Assembly (NCBI GenBank): GCA_028280195.1
Contig: JANQMH010000046.1
Coordinates: 1 to 64,000, forward strand
Origin: Exilibacterium sp.
GTDB lineage: Bacteria > Pseudomonadota > Gammaproteobacteria > Pseudomonadales > Cellvibrionaceae
Length of the DNA stretch: 64,000 nt
Direction: 5' to 3'
Shown: positions 47,763 to 57,427 of the stretch, piece after piece
Position numbering within the stretch: the first letter of the stretch is position 1
Layout: every line of letters begins with the position of its first letter
Program-made: the position numbers and the translations under genes
The notes under the pieces: generated by a model
What the model was told of the DNA's origin: nothing
The model's database searches: none
The model's input: the letters and a program-made list of their open reading frames with translations, nothing else

Positions 47763-49382
47763 TCAATGCTTACCTGCCTCCAGCCGCAATTGCTCGCGCA
47801 GCATTTTCTTATCCAGTTTGCCAAGCGTGACGCGCGGCAGACTCTGCACCACCCGCACTTCGCGCGGCACTTTGAAATCAGCCAGCTTCTCGGCGCAAAC
47901 CCGCATTATCTCAGCTTCGACTGCGGGCCCCTGCACGGCCATTTCCACAAAGGCCACCGGCACCTCATCGAGCATGGCATCGGGCTTGGCGACTACCGCC
48001 ACATCGGCCACACCGGGCACCGTTTTTATCACCCGCTCGACCTCGGACTCGGCGACATTTTCGCCGCCGATACGCAGCATGTCTTTGCTGCGGCCATCAT
48101 AAAGAATGGAACCGTCGGCAAAGGGTGTCACCAGATCGCCGGTATTGAACCAGCCCTGGTCGTCAAACGACTCAGCCGTCGCCTGGGGTTTGTTGAGATA
48201 GCCGAGAAACAGGGAAAGGCCGGGTACTCCTTTGATCCACAGGGTTCCGCTTTCGCCAAAACCGACTTCGGAGCCGTCTTCCCTGCGAACCTGAATACCG
48301 TACTCCGGTGCCGGCCGGCCCATGGTCATTTCCCGGCAGGGCAAATCCAGCTGCGATATCAGTGGCTGGGTTATGGTCTCGGTCATACCGAACCAGCCGA
48401 GGCAGGGTATGCCGACGGTATCCAGAATGAGCCGGGGACTGACTGCACCCAACCCCCAGTGAGTAACATAGTGTTTTTCCGGCAGCGGCTGGCCAAACAG
48501 CGCATGGAGCATGAAGGGGATCTGTACACCGTAGGTGCACTTATGTTCCACCAGCACCGGCCAGTAGCGGCTGGCTGAGAATTTCGGTTGCAGCACCATG
48601 GTACAGCCGGCCCAGATCGTCGCCAGATGCGAATAGCAAATGGCATTGGTGTGAAACAGCGGCAGGCACACATGGCCGATGGTATCTCGATCGAAGCCGC
48701 AGTTGCGGGCGCTTATCTGCGCTCCCCACAGGGCGTTGGCATGGGTCCACATAACGCCCTTCGGGCGCGATGTGGAGCCGGAAGTGTACAGCACATTGTG
48801 CAGGTCCATGCAGTCGTGGGTCAGCTGGGGAATCTCGCCTTCACTCTCCAGCAGCAGTTCAAAAGCCAGCGCTTGCGCGGTGCGCGCCACCTCCGGCGTG
48901 CTGCCGGCATCGGTCTCGGTCACCGCCAGCCACTCGAACCGCGAGCTGCTGTCGCCTACCAGTTGTTCGAACCTGGGCTGGGTAACGGCGAACCTGGCCC
49001 CACAGTCCTCGGCAAAGTAGCGCAACTCGTCCGCACTGGAACGGGTATTGGTGGTGACCACCACGGCGCCCAGTCGCGAGCAGGCGTGCCACACCAGTAA
49101 AAACTCCGGGCAGTTTTCCATATGCAGCAGCACAAAGTCTCCCTTGCGCACACCGCGGTGATACATGCCCACAGCCACCCGTTCGACCTCGGCACTGAAC
49201 TGCGCGTAAGTCCAGCGCCGGCCCTGCGCTGCAAAAGGTGCCCAGATCAAAAAGGTGTGGTCGGCACGGCTTTCTGCGCGGCTGCGCAACAGCCAGGGCA
49301 GGTCCCGGCCGGTAAACGGGTGCAGCCTGTTCAACTGGTGTGAACCTGCTGTCGTGACGCTGTCAATCGCTTCAGTATTCAT
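47763..49382 (-). CDS. AMP-forming acyl-CoA synthetase
   Basis: A 539-residue ANL-family ligase. The phosphate-binding loop TSGSTSRPKG is at 200-209, followed by VMWTHANALW; the hinge region shows YDGRSKDMLRIGGENVAESEVE in two blocks; a C-terminal lysine in TLGKLDKKML is well placed for adenylation. It should activate a carboxylic acid released by the peptidases. The ATG at 49382 is chosen; the in-frame TTG at 49406 would put the start at the operator edge. Its promoter overlaps operator 2. Confidence 0.88.
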   Translation of the reverse strand: MNTEAIDSVTTAGSHQLNRLHPFTGRDLPWLLRSRAESRADHTFLIWAPFAAQGRRWTYAQFSAEVERVAVGMYHRGVRKGDFVLLHMENCPEFLLVWHACSRLGAVVVTTNTRSSADELRYFAEDCGARFAVTQPRFEQLVGDSSSRFEWLAVTETDAGSTPEVARTAQALAFELLLESEGEIPQLTHDCMDLHNVLYTSGSTSRPKGVMWTHANALWGAQISARNCGFDRDTIGHVCLPLFHTNAICYSHLATIWAGCTMVLQPKFSASRYWPVLVEHKCTYGVQIPFMLHALFGQPLPEKHYVTHWGLGAVSPRLILDTVGIPCLGWFGMTETITQPLISQLDLPCREMTMGRPAPEYGIQVRREDGSEVGFGESGTLWIKGVPGLSLFLGYLNKPQATAESFDDQGWFNTGDLVTPFADGSILYDGRSKDMLRIGGENVAESEVERVIKTVPGVADVAVVAKPDAMLDEVPVAFVEMAVQGPAVEAEIMRVCAEKLADFKVPREVRVVQSLPRVTLGKLDKKMLREQLRLEAGKH

Positions 49383-49407
49383 CGCTTGAAAGTGTGTGTA
49401 CGACAAA

Positions 49408-49450
49408 AATATACACTGTTTATATTAAAGCGTTTCTCCCTGCCGGTCAA
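49408..49450 (-). promoter_or_regulatory. Promoter and TetR-type operator 2 (ligase unit)
   Basis: On the minus strand TTGACC (complement at 49445-49450), 17 bases and TAATAT (complement at 49422-49427). The dyad 49408-49424, with ACA-C-TGT at its centre, overlaps the -10 edge and the start point. Confidence 0.75.
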
Positions 49451-49473
49451 CGCCAATGGAGATCATAAACAGC

Positions 49474-52110
49474 TCAGTTCAAGGCGCGGGTGACGTTCTC
49501 GTAGAGGGTCTCGCTGATGCCTGCGGTAGCGGCGATGCGCTCGAGGGCAGTGCGCATTTTCTGCTGGCGACTGTCGTCATAGCGCCGCCACTGAATAATC
49601 TGCAGCATCAGCCAGCTGCTGGCGGCGGGTTTGGTGCTGTCCAGCATCAGCAGGGTATCCGCCAGCCACTGGTAAGCGCTGCCGTCGGGGCGGTGAAAAG
49701 CCACGCGGTTCTGGCGGAAAAAAGTCCCGAGCAGCGCCATACCGTGAGCGGTATTGCCGATATCAAAAGCCGGGTGCGCCGTCAGCGCCTGCAGCCGTTC
49801 GATGGTATCGGCGGTTCTGGACATCGCCTGGGCTTTGAACCACTTGCCCATTACCAGGCGATCGTCCCGCCACTGCGCGTATGTCCAGTCGATCGCCCGA
49901 TCGCGTTGCTCACAGGGGATGTCGATAAGGGTAACCAGAGCCGCAAAGCGATCAGTCATATTGTCGCTGGTGGTGAGCTGGTGCCAGCACAGATCGATCA
50001 CTTCCTGTTGCTGGGTGCTGGCCAGCAGTCTCAGGCAGGCGTTTTTCATCATCCGCCGGCCAATGGCGTCCTCGTCGTACCGCCATGGCCGATCGCTGTC
50101 ACAGGCGTGATAATGGCGCAGCAGCGGCTCCCGCAACTGCTGGGACAACTGCCGCATGAGGAAATCGCGCCCCGCCATCAACCCGTCGAGATCTATGCGC
50201 GACAGCCCCTCGCTCAAACTGGGTTCATCGACGATATCCAGCAGCTGCGCCACCAATCCACGCCCGCCGGCATTGGCGGCCAGCAGCTGCTCAAAGGCGC
50301 GCAATAAGCCGGACTCGAGCGCCAGCGGTTTGCCCTCGGCGTGCAGACTGGCGAGCCGGCGGATCTCCGCGGTGGTCAGGCGCTGCGCCGCGTCCCAGCG
50401 CACATAGGGATCGCTGTCGCTACTCATCAGCAGCGCCAGATCGCTTTGGCTGTAGTCGACCTGCAGACTGACCGGCGCAGACAGGCCGCGCAACAGTGAT
50501 ACCACCGGCTCCTCGGCCAGCCCGGTAAAGACGAACTGCTGGTGTGCCCGGCTAACCTCGAGGATTATCGACTCGGTTTGCTTCGCCCCGGTCGCGGCGC
50601 CAAGTCGAAACGGCAGCGCCCGGCCGCTGCGGGAAACAAAGCCCAGCGCCAGCGGCAGGTGCATCGGCTCTATCGCCTGCCCGGCCGTCGACATCCCCTG
50701 ACTGACGTTCAGCGTATAGGTCTGTTGCTCGGCATCATAGCGGCCTGCAGCCCGCAGTAACGGCCGTCCCACCAGCGAATACCAGTGCGCAAACTGCGCC
50801 AGGTCCCTGCCGCTGGCATCGGCCATTGCGGCCAGGAACTGCTCCACCGTCACCGCCTGCAGATCGTGCCGGGCGACAAACAGCCGCATGCCCTGGTGAA
50901 AGCCCTGCTCACCGAGTAAAAGATACAGCATGCGCACCAGCTCCGCGCCCTTGTCGTAGACGGTACTGTTGTAGAAGTTTTCCGGCTTGTAATAGGACTC
51001 GGGCCGCACGGCATGGGCCGCCGGGCTGTCATCGGTGGGAAACTGGTTGCGCCGCAGCTCCTTGACAAGGCTGATGCGTTTGACCCCGGCCATAAACAGC
51101 GACTGGTCATAGCAGCGGTCGCGAAAACGCGTCAGCCCCTCCTTCAGGCACAGCTGGAACCAGTCGCGGCAGGTGATGCGGTTGCCGGTCCAGTTGTGAA
51201 ACACTTCGTGAGCGATAATACGCTCTATGACCATATGCTCCTCGTCTGTCGCCGTGTCCGGACAGGCCACAATCTGTTCGGCCGGAAAAAGGTTCAGGCC
51301 CTTGTTCTCCATGCAGTTACCGTGTCCGCTCAGCGCTACGATACTGTAGGTATCCAGGTCGTACTCGAGACCGTAAACCCGCTCCTCCCAGGCCAAGGCG
51401 CGCTTCAGCGCCGCCATGGCGTGCGCACAGCGGCCGGCCAGATCGCTGTCGATGTAAATATTCAGCTCGATATGTCTGCCACTGCCGGTGGTATGGCAAT
51501 CCTGTACCCGGGCAAAGCGCCCGGCAAAAATCGCAAAGATATAGCTGGGCTTGGGCACCGGGTCTTCCCAGGTAACCCAGTGGCGGCCATCGCCATAGTC
51601 GCCGCGGTCGCTGCAGTTGCCGTTGCTCAGCATCACCGGGTACAGTGACTTGTCGCCCACCAGAGTCACCCGGTAGGCGGCCATCACGTCGGGGCGATCG
51701 GGAAAGAAACACAGGCGACTGAAGCCATCGGGCTCACACTCGGTGGCGAGATGGCCGCCTTTTTCAAACAGCCCAATCTCTTCGGCATTTTGCGCCGGAC
51801 TGACTCGGCCGCACACTTCCAGCTCGAACTGCAGCGGTACCTGGTGGACCACCAGGCCCTCCCCGGAAAGCTGGTAGTCATCGTCATTCAGCGTTTCACC
51901 GTTGAGTTTTAGCCACTGCAGTGAGATGCCTTTGCCCAGCAGCGCAAAATCGCCGGTTTTCGCCATTGAGACGCTCATGCGCGAGGTGATCGTCGTCAGT
52001 TCACGATCGAGATCTACATGCAGCTCCACCCTGGCGACAGTAAAATCCGCAGCGCGGTAGTCACTGCGGCGCTTTGCTGAGTAAACCTGCTGCATCGTTG
52101 GTTTCTGCAT
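49474..52110 (-). CDS. pepN: M1-family aminopeptidase N
   Basis: An 878-residue M1 zinc aminopeptidase of the E. coli PepN type. The zinc site HEVFHNWTGNR (301-311) plus KEGLT (Glu324) is intact. The substrate-binding GAMEN motif reads NCMEN (265-269), so the first two residues differ from the norm while Met-Glu-Asn are kept. The DUF3458-like C-terminal half follows. The start at 52110 has GAGG 5 bases upstream and lies inside the end of the transporter gene (50-base overlap). A housekeeping PepN would not usually sit in a transporter operon under operator 3, which suggests a specialised paralogue. Confidence 0.9.
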   Translation of the reverse strand: MQKPTMQQVYSAKRRSDYRAADFTVARVELHVDLDRELTTITSRMSVSMAKTGDFALLGKGISLQWLKLNGETLNDDDYQLSGEGLVVHQVPLQFELEVCGRVSPAQNAEEIGLFEKGGHLATECEPDGFSRLCFFPDRPDVMAAYRVTLVGDKSLYPVMLSNGNCSDRGDYGDGRHWVTWEDPVPKPSYIFAIFAGRFARVQDCHTTGSGRHIELNIYIDSDLAGRCAHAMAALKRALAWEERVYGLEYDLDTYSIVALSGHGNCMENKGLNLFPAEQIVACPDTATDEEHMVIERIIAHEVFHNWTGNRITCRDWFQLCLKEGLTRFRDRCYDQSLFMAGVKRISLVKELRRNQFPTDDSPAAHAVRPESYYKPENFYNSTVYDKGAELVRMLYLLLGEQGFHQGMRLFVARHDLQAVTVEQFLAAMADASGRDLAQFAHWYSLVGRPLLRAAGRYDAEQQTYTLNVSQGMSTAGQAIEPMHLPLALGFVSRSGRALPFRLGAATGAKQTESIILEVSRAHQQFVFTGLAEEPVVSLLRGLSAPVSLQVDYSQSDLALLMSSDSDPYVRWDAAQRLTTAEIRRLASLHAEGKPLALESGLLRAFEQLLAANAGGRGLVAQLLDIVDEPSLSEGLSRIDLDGLMAGRDFLMRQLSQQLREPLLRHYHACDSDRPWRYDEDAIGRRMMKNACLRLLASTQQQEVIDLCWHQLTTSDNMTDRFAALVTLIDIPCEQRDRAIDWTYAQWRDDRLVMGKWFKAQAMSRTADTIERLQALTAHPAFDIGNTAHGMALLGTFFRQNRVAFHRPDGSAYQWLADTLLMLDSTKPAASSWLMLQIIQWRRYDDSRQQKMRTALERIAATAGISETLYENVTRALN

Positions 52111-53545
52111 TGACCTCTACACCTTTATTTACACCTTCACTTACACCTTCGCAATTAGCCTGGCTGCGGGCGGTTTGCCGCTTGCCTCTGGATTCGATGC
52201 GGCGCATGATAATGGCGTGTCTGCCGGCGTCGATGGGAAAGCGCCACATAATGCTGCCGGCGATAAGATAGGCCGCGGACGGCAGCGCAATATAGCTGAT
52301 ATTGAGGCCCAGAATAGCGGTCTGGTCGGGGACACCGCCCACCTGGTAACCAAACCATCCCAGCAACGGCAGGGCGATGGCCACGCCGAGCCCAGCCGAT
52401 ATTTTGATCGTCAGATTGTTGAGCGCAAAAAAGCTCCCGGCTTTGTTCTTGCCCGTCTTGAGGATGTCGTAGTCGACGATATCGCCGAGTATCGCCGCCG
52501 GCGATATATAGCTGCCCGCACTGAAACTCGCGATAATCAATACCAGGGAGAATGCCAGCACCAGATTCAACTCCCCGGGCACCAGTAACAGTGCCAGTGG
52601 CCGCAACATGGCATCCGCCGTCCAGCTCACAGCCAGGCAGCGGTGCTTGCCGAAGTGCTTTATCGCTCTCATCCACAGCGGCATGACGATCATCTGTACC
52701 ACAAAAAACATGATCATCATTAGCGGGAAGTGAACCCCCATTTGCAGATAGTCGGTGAAGTAAATCATGATCACCGACAGGAAGGCGCCGTTGCCAATAC
52801 CCCAGGCGGTAATGGCACTGATATAAATCCAAAACGGTTTATTGGTCTTTACCGCCCGCGCAACCTCCAGCAGGCCGGACTTTTCACTGGAGATACGGTT
52901 GCCCCGCGGTACGACGATCACCGCCCCGATCGCAGCCAACGGCAACAGCACAACAAACAGCCAGGCAATGCCCGTTAACACCTCGCCGCTGATTTCGGTA
53001 GTACCGGTGAAGGGCCGCAGTACGAAAGGAGCTACCCAAAAAACCAGGCTGCCAACCACCGCCAGTATGCCCAGATAGGTCGATATGCGCGCACGCTCGT
53101 TGTATTCGTGGGAAAGCTCGGCGCTCCAGGCGCGATTCGGTATTTCGTAGAAGGTATAACCGAGATATACCCCGAAAGACCAAAAAGCGTAATAGGCAAT
53201 GCCGGCCTGCGGCGGTGGTTGAAAGAGGTGAAATACGGAGATGGCAGCAATCGCCGTCCCCATCAGCAACCAGGGCTTGCGCGCGCCCAGGCGGGAGTTG
53301 GTGCGGTCGGACAGATAGCCGATCAGCGGATCGGTAAAAGCGTCAAAAAAACGCGCCGCACCGGCGATCAGGCCGATAGCTGCCAGTGATACCGCGGTAT
53401 TGGACGCGTAGTAGACCGGAATGACAATATTCAGCGGCAGCATAATAAACGCCAGCGGCATCGCCGGTAGCGCGTAAACCAACAGTTGCACAGCCGTCGG
53501 TTGAGGATGGGGAGTCGGCACCTTGCCTGTCGATGGAGCACTCAT
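52061..53545 (-). CDS. MFS transporter of the GPH (glycoside-pentoside-hexuronide) type
   Basis: A 494-residue inner-membrane protein with about 12 hydrophobic segments. ARFFDAFTDPLIGYLSDRTNSRLGARKPW is the cation-binding and loop 2-3 signature of the GPH/MelB-like group, and ILGDIVDYDILKTGKNKAGSFFALNNL is the later conserved block. Although named for sugars, this group in Proteobacteria is often found with degradation loci for other compounds. The hydrophilic C-terminus is rich in repeats of GVSEGVNKGVE type. It probably carries the substrate or its fragments after TonB-dependent entry. Confidence 0.87.
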   Translation of the reverse strand: MSAPSTGKVPTPHPQPTAVQLLVYALPAMPLAFIMLPLNIVIPVYYASNTAVSLAAIGLIAGAARFFDAFTDPLIGYLSDRTNSRLGARKPWLLMGTAIAAISVFHLFQPPPQAGIAYYAFWSFGVYLGYTFYEIPNRAWSAELSHEYNERARISTYLGILAVVGSLVFWVAPFVLRPFTGTTEISGEVLTGIAWLFVVLLPLAAIGAVIVVPRGNRISSEKSGLLEVARAVKTNKPFWIYISAITAWGIGNGAFLSVIMIYFTDYLQMGVHFPLMMIMFFVVQMIVMPLWMRAIKHFGKHRCLAVSWTADAMLRPLALLLVPGELNLVLAFSLVLIIASFSAGSYISPAAILGDIVDYDILKTGKNKAGSFFALNNLTIKISAGLGVAIALPLLGWFGYQVGGVPDQTAILGLNISYIALPSAAYLIAGSIMWRFPIDAGRHAIIMRRIESRGKRQTARSQANCEGVSEGVNKGVEVNAETNDAAGLLSKAPQ

Positions 53546-53659
53546 GGATAAGAAAACTCTGCCAGCCTTGTTGTTGGATTTGGCCCTGCACCAATCTGTT
53601 ACGCCTATCGCTGTTTTCCGCGCGCTTCTCGCTCCGGCGACAAGGTCGTCACGCCACTA

Positions 53660-53702
53660 TATATACATTGTTAACATATACCCGGCGGTGTTTCTCTGTC
53701 AA
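53660..53702 (-). promoter_or_regulatory. Promoter and TetR-type operator 3 (transporter-pepN unit)
   Basis: On the minus strand TTGACA (complement at 53697-53702) is a perfect -35; TATGTT at 18 bases or TATATG at 16 bases can serve as -10. The dyad 53660-53676 (TATATACA-T-TGTTAACA) overlaps the -10. Its right half is the weakest of the five. Confidence 0.68.
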
Positions 53703-53747
53703 CCGGAAGTTGCCGTTTGAACGGGCTGGTGTTTCACGATCCGGAAT

Positions 53748-54629
53748 CTACTGCGGCGGCCGCAGGCAGGCAATACCGGCAGAGATCGCCTGCTCTCCGT
53801 GTTCGTTCAGTACTGCAAAGCCGATCACTTCCGCATCGGCAACCGATGGGCAGTGAAGTATCCGCAATGTGGTGCCCGGCGTTACCGGGGCGGCAAAGCG
53901 TCCGCCGAGACGGCCGAGACGCCGCGGGTCACCCTGCGCACGGGCATTGACAATCTCGCGCCCGGCCAGGGCCCACAGCGCAGTGCCGTGAACGATAATA
54001 TCGGGCAGCCCGGCGGCCAGCGCGATGCGCCGCTCGGAATGTATGGGATTCCAGATCCCGGAGCATTCCGTATAGATATGCGGAAAGGACCGCGGGATGG
54101 CGATATCGGCCCTCTCGCTGCCGCGACCGTCCGCGGCGGGCGCCGGGACTGTGTCGGTCGCCTGTTCCAAAGCAGCGTCGCCGCCGCTTACCGCCACGCC
54201 GCGATAGATCGACGTGAGCCGCGAAGTTGCCACCGTCTCGCCGGTGCCGGTGCAGCTTATCTCGGTTTTGCTGCCGACAATGGCGCCGGCCCTGGAGCTG
54301 CGCACGCCGGTTATGGTGCCTTTGATTTGCAGGCGGTCGCCGCTGCGAATGGCACGCCGGAACTGCGTATCCTGCCCGGCGTGTACCTCTCTCAGCGCTT
54401 CATCGGCACTCAGCCCCAGCGGCCCGCTCTTGTCGATGGCGCTGGCAAGGTGCCACTCCAGCGCCGCCACATAGCACGGCGAGGCCATAAAGCGACGGTC
54501 ATCGGCATCGTCCAGGGTTGTGTCACCGGTATCGCCAATGGCAGCGGCAAAAGCCAGCATTGAGCGCGTGGTTACGGTAACGGAGACCGGGCCCAACTCC
54601 AGGCCCACGGCGCTTGACAGTAACGGCAT
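53748..54629 (-). CDS. MaoC-like double-hotdog hydratase/dehydratase
   Basis: A 293-residue protein with two hotdog-like halves (about 1-145 and 175-293). The second half shows YTECSGIWNPIHSERRIALAAGLPD in two blocks and IIVHGTAL. The NPIH histidine (His197) is present, but the usual aspartate two residues before the Asn is isoleucine, so catalysis may differ or use the other half. It probably hydrates an enoyl-CoA, replacing the crotonase missing from the dehydrogenase encoded nearby. It is transcribed alone from operator 4. Confidence 0.8.
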   Translation of the reverse strand: MPLLSSAVGLELGPVSVTVTTRSMLAFAAAIGDTGDTTLDDADDRRFMASPCYVAALEWHLASAIDKSGPLGLSADEALREVHAGQDTQFRRAIRSGDRLQIKGTITGVRSSRAGAIVGSKTEISCTGTGETVATSRLTSIYRGVAVSGGDAALEQATDTVPAPAADGRGSERADIAIPRSFPHIYTECSGIWNPIHSERRIALAAGLPDIIVHGTALWALAGREIVNARAQGDPRRLGRLGGRFAAPVTPGTTLRILHCPSVADAEVIGFAVLNEHGEQAISAGIACLRPPQ

Positions 54630-54799
54630 AGTCTGGGGTTCTCTTTCTGCTTCTGTGCTTCGCTTATCTGCGATTCCCTGTCCGCAGTTCTCTGCATATT
54701 AGTTCTCTGCGTATTAGTTCCCTGCATATTAATGGGTGGTAAACCACTGCGCCGCTACAGTACATCGGCGGGCGCGCACCGGTCGTATAAATCCAGCCA

Positions 54800-54840
54800 T
54801 ATATACAATGTATACTTACAATTGTTAGCAGTCCTGTCAA
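54800..54840 (-). promoter_or_regulatory. Promoter and TetR-type operator 4 (hydratase gene)
   Basis: On the minus strand TTGACA (complement at 54835-54840), 17 bases and AAGTAT (complement at 54812-54817). The dyad 54800-54816 (TATATACA-A-TGTATACT) covers the -10. The 432-base gap 54630-55061 holds this promoter, the divergent one at 54959-55002 and leaders; no gene is seen. Confidence 0.72.
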
Positions 54841-54958
54841 GCAGGGTCGTCTCGCCGCAAAAAATTCGAACCGCCCACATTTATCTATCAGCTTCAATAC
54901 GCCGGCACTTTGTTTTCTTCTTCAGTCCGATGAATTGCCGCAACACTCTCGGCGCCCC

Positions 54959-55002
54959 TTGACTTGCATTGTGCCGAGCCACTAATATTAACATTGTTTA
55001 TA
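54959..55002 (+). promoter_or_regulatory. Promoter and TetR-type operator 5 (thiolase unit)
   Basis: TTGACT (54959-54964), 18 bases and TAATAT (54983-54988). The dyad 54986-55002 (TATTAACA-T-TGTTTATA) overlaps the -10 and the likely start, an ideal position for repression. Confidence 0.75.
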
Positions 55003-55061
55003 TAGTTCGGCCTTGCCGCATATATAAGTGACGCATGGCATTTCGATACGGGGCTTTTTCC

Positions 55062-56243
55062 ATGACTGATGCTGTTATCGTTTCCACCGCCCGCACGCCG
55101 ATCGGCAAGGCCTACCGCGGCGCCTTTAACAATCTGCCAGCGCCGACGCTGGCGGCCCACGCCATCCGCGCGGCCGTTGAGCGCGCCGGCATTGAAGCCG
55201 GTGAGGTCGAAGATGTGATCATGGGCTGCGCTCTGCAACAGGGCACCGGCGGGTTCAATGTCGGCCGCATGGCCTCACTGGCGGCGGGCCTGCCGGTCAC
55301 CACCGCGGCAATGACGCTGGACCGGCAGTGCTCCTCCGGTATGATCGCCATCGCCGCAGCCGCTCAGCAGATTGTCCAGGAAGGCGTGTCGGTGATGGTG
55401 GCCGGCGGGCTGGAGAGTATCAGCCTGGTACAAAATGAGCATTTCAATATCCACCGCATTCACGACACCAATGTCAGCGCGGCCAACGCTGCGGCTTACA
55501 TGCCGATGATCGAAACCGCCGAGATAGTCGCCAGGCGCTACAATATCAGTCGCCAGGCCATGGACGCCTTTGCACTGCAAAGCCAGCAGCGTTGCGCCGA
55601 GGCTCAGGCGGCCGGATTGTTTGACGCTGAAATCGTAGCCGTTACCGCATCCAAGACGGTGGTGGACAAACAAAGCGGTGAGGAGTCTGTGCAGCAAGTC
55701 ACCCTGCATCGCGACGAGGGCAACCGCCCCGCCACCACTGCCGAGGCCCTGGCCGGCCTGGCCCCGGTAACCGAGGGCGGGGTGGTCACCGCGGGCAATG
55801 CCAGCCAGCTTTCCGACGGCGCTTCGGCCTGTGTGTTGATGAGCGACAGGCTGGCCGAACAAAAAGGGCTGCAGCCGCTCGGCATTTACCGCGGTATCGC
55901 CATTGCCGGCTGTGAACCGGATGAGATGGGCATCGGCCCGACGCTGGCGGTGCCCAAACTGCTGCAACAGCACGATTTGAGCATGGATGATATCGACCTT
56001 TGGGAACTGCACGAGGCGTTCGGTGTACAGGCGGTTTACTGCAGCGAAAAACTCGGGCTGCCCGGGGAGCGCACCAACGTCAACGGCGGCGCCATCGCCA
56101 TCGGACATCCCTACGGCATGAGTGGCTCGCGCATCGTCGGGCACGCGCTGCTGGAGGGCCGCCGCCGCGGGGCCCGATATGTGGTATGCACGATGTGCAT
56201 GGGTGGCGGCATGGGTGCCGCCGGCCTCTTTGAGGTTGCCTGA
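55062..56243 (+). CDS. Acetyl-CoA acyltransferase (thiolase)
   Basis: A 393-residue type II thiolase. The acylated cysteine is Cys90 in [36 protein letters not shown] and [16 protein letters not shown] carry the other catalytic histidine and cysteine. It should release acetyl-CoA in the last step of a beta-oxidation cycle. The ATG at 55062 gives the family start [17 protein letters not shown]; an in-frame ATG at 55035 adds 9 unrelated residues. It is the first gene of the five-gene plus-strand unit. Confidence 0.92.
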   Translation: MTDAVIVSTARTPIGKAYRGAFNNLPAPTLAAHAIRAAVERAGIEAGEVEDVIMGCALQQGTGGFNVGRMASLAAGLPVTTAAMTLDRQCSSGMIAIAAAAQQIVQEGVSVMVAGGLESISLVQNEHFNIHRIHDTNVSAANAAAYMPMIETAEIVARRYNISRQAMDAFALQSQQRCAEAQAAGLFDAEIVAVTASKTVVDKQSGEESVQQVTLHRDEGNRPATTAEALAGLAPVTEGGVVTAGNASQLSDGASACVLMSDRLAEQKGLQPLGIYRGIAIAGCEPDEMGIGPTLAVPKLLQQHDLSMDDIDLWELHEAFGVQAVYCSEKLGLPGERTNVNGGAIAIGHPYGMSGSRIVGHALLEGRRRGARYVVCTMCMGGGMGAAGLFEVA

Positions 56244-56287
56244 CAAACCACTGAACCCAAAACAATGGACCGGAGCCGCGGCCGACA

Positions 56288-57427
56288 ATGAGAATGCCCT
56301 TCGAAAATCACCTCGACAACACCGTTCCCCGGCTGCTTGATGAACTGAATATTCCCGGCGCAGCCATCGCCCTGGTGGACACCGGAGAGCTGGCGGCGGT
56401 GAAAACCTATGGATATGCCTGTACCGATCGGCAAATACCCGTATCCGGGCATACCCTGTTTCAGATTGCGTCCATCTCCAAGGCCGTCACCGCCTGGGGG
56501 GTGATGAAGCTTACCGAAGCGGGCAAGGTGGATCTGGATGCGCCGGTAGGGCGCTACTTAAGCCGCTGGCAGCTGCCCAAATCGGCATTCGATCACAATG
56601 CGGTAACCGTCAGGCGCCTGCTGGCACATACGGCGGGCGTTTCCCTGGAGGGCTTCAAGGGAATACACCCCCGCCACCAGATCCCCACACTGGAAGATAC
56701 GCTCTCGGGCCGGGTGCCGCCGCTCGACGAGTTACAAACTGCCTACTCATTCAGATGGAACGAGAAACCGGATATCGAGCGCGAGCGGCGGCCGGTGTAT
56801 CTGCAGCATCCGCCCGGCCAGGCGTTCCACTATTCCGGCGGCGGCTTTACGCTGCTGGAGCTAATGATCGAAGAAGTCAGCGGGCAACGCTTTTCCGCGT
56901 ATATGCAAGAACATATTCTCGGGCCCCTGGGTATGACCGCTTCCAGTTTCGAACGCAGGGAGGAAAACCGGCAGCTGTTCGCCACACCCTACACGGCAAA
57001 GGGCGAGGCGCTGCCCCACTACGGATTCAACGCCAGGGCCGCAGGCGGCATGTACAGCACTATTGTCGAGCTGGCGCGGTTTGCCTGTGCGGAGTTGCCG
57101 GGGGCCGGCGGCGAAAAGCCCGGTCGCGGCGTCATTTCCCCACAGTCGGTCGAGGCCATGGGCAGCAAACAGGTGTTTGCCGAATCCCTGCAGGGAATGG
57201 ATTTCTACAGCGCACTGGGCCATTTTGTCATCGATATGAACGGCCTTAGCTGTATCCATCACAGTGGTGGCAATGTCGGCTGGCGCTCGGTCTACGCGGT
57301 TATTCCGGAAACCGGCGCGGGCTTGTGTGTGCTGATCAACAGCGAGGCTGGCAATGATCTGTGGATGAAGATTATGCAGGATTGGGGGCAACTACAGCAG
57401 AGAAGCAATGGCAATGGAAATCAGTAA
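56288..57427 (+). CDS. Beta-lactamase-fold serine hydrolase, paralogue 2
   Basis: A 379-residue class C-type serine hydrolase. SISK (Ser62, Lys65) is intact. The second motif is YSG in FHYSGGGFTLLE, again not YxN, and HSGGNVGW is a plausible third motif. It is only distantly similar to the hydrolase at 39113-40150. No signal peptide. The last 20 bases overlap the dehydrogenase gene. Its place among beta-oxidation genes suggests cleavage of an amide, ester or peptide link in the catabolised compound, as MlrB does for microcystin. Confidence 0.83.
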   Translation: MRMPFENHLDNTVPRLLDELNIPGAAIALVDTGELAAVKTYGYACTDRQIPVSGHTLFQIASISKAVTAWGVMKLTEAGKVDLDAPVGRYLSRWQLPKSAFDHNAVTVRRLLAHTAGVSLEGFKGIHPRHQIPTLEDTLSGRVPPLDELQTAYSFRWNEKPDIERERRPVYLQHPPGQAFHYSGGGFTLLELMIEEVSGQRFSAYMQEHILGPLGMTASSFERREENRQLFATPYTAKGEALPHYGFNARAAGGMYSTIVELARFACAELPGAGGEKPGRGVISPQSVEAMGSKQVFAESLQGMDFYSALGHFVIDMNGLSCIHHSGGNVGWRSVYAVIPETGAGLCVLINSEAGNDLWMKIMQDWGQLQQRSNGNGNQ

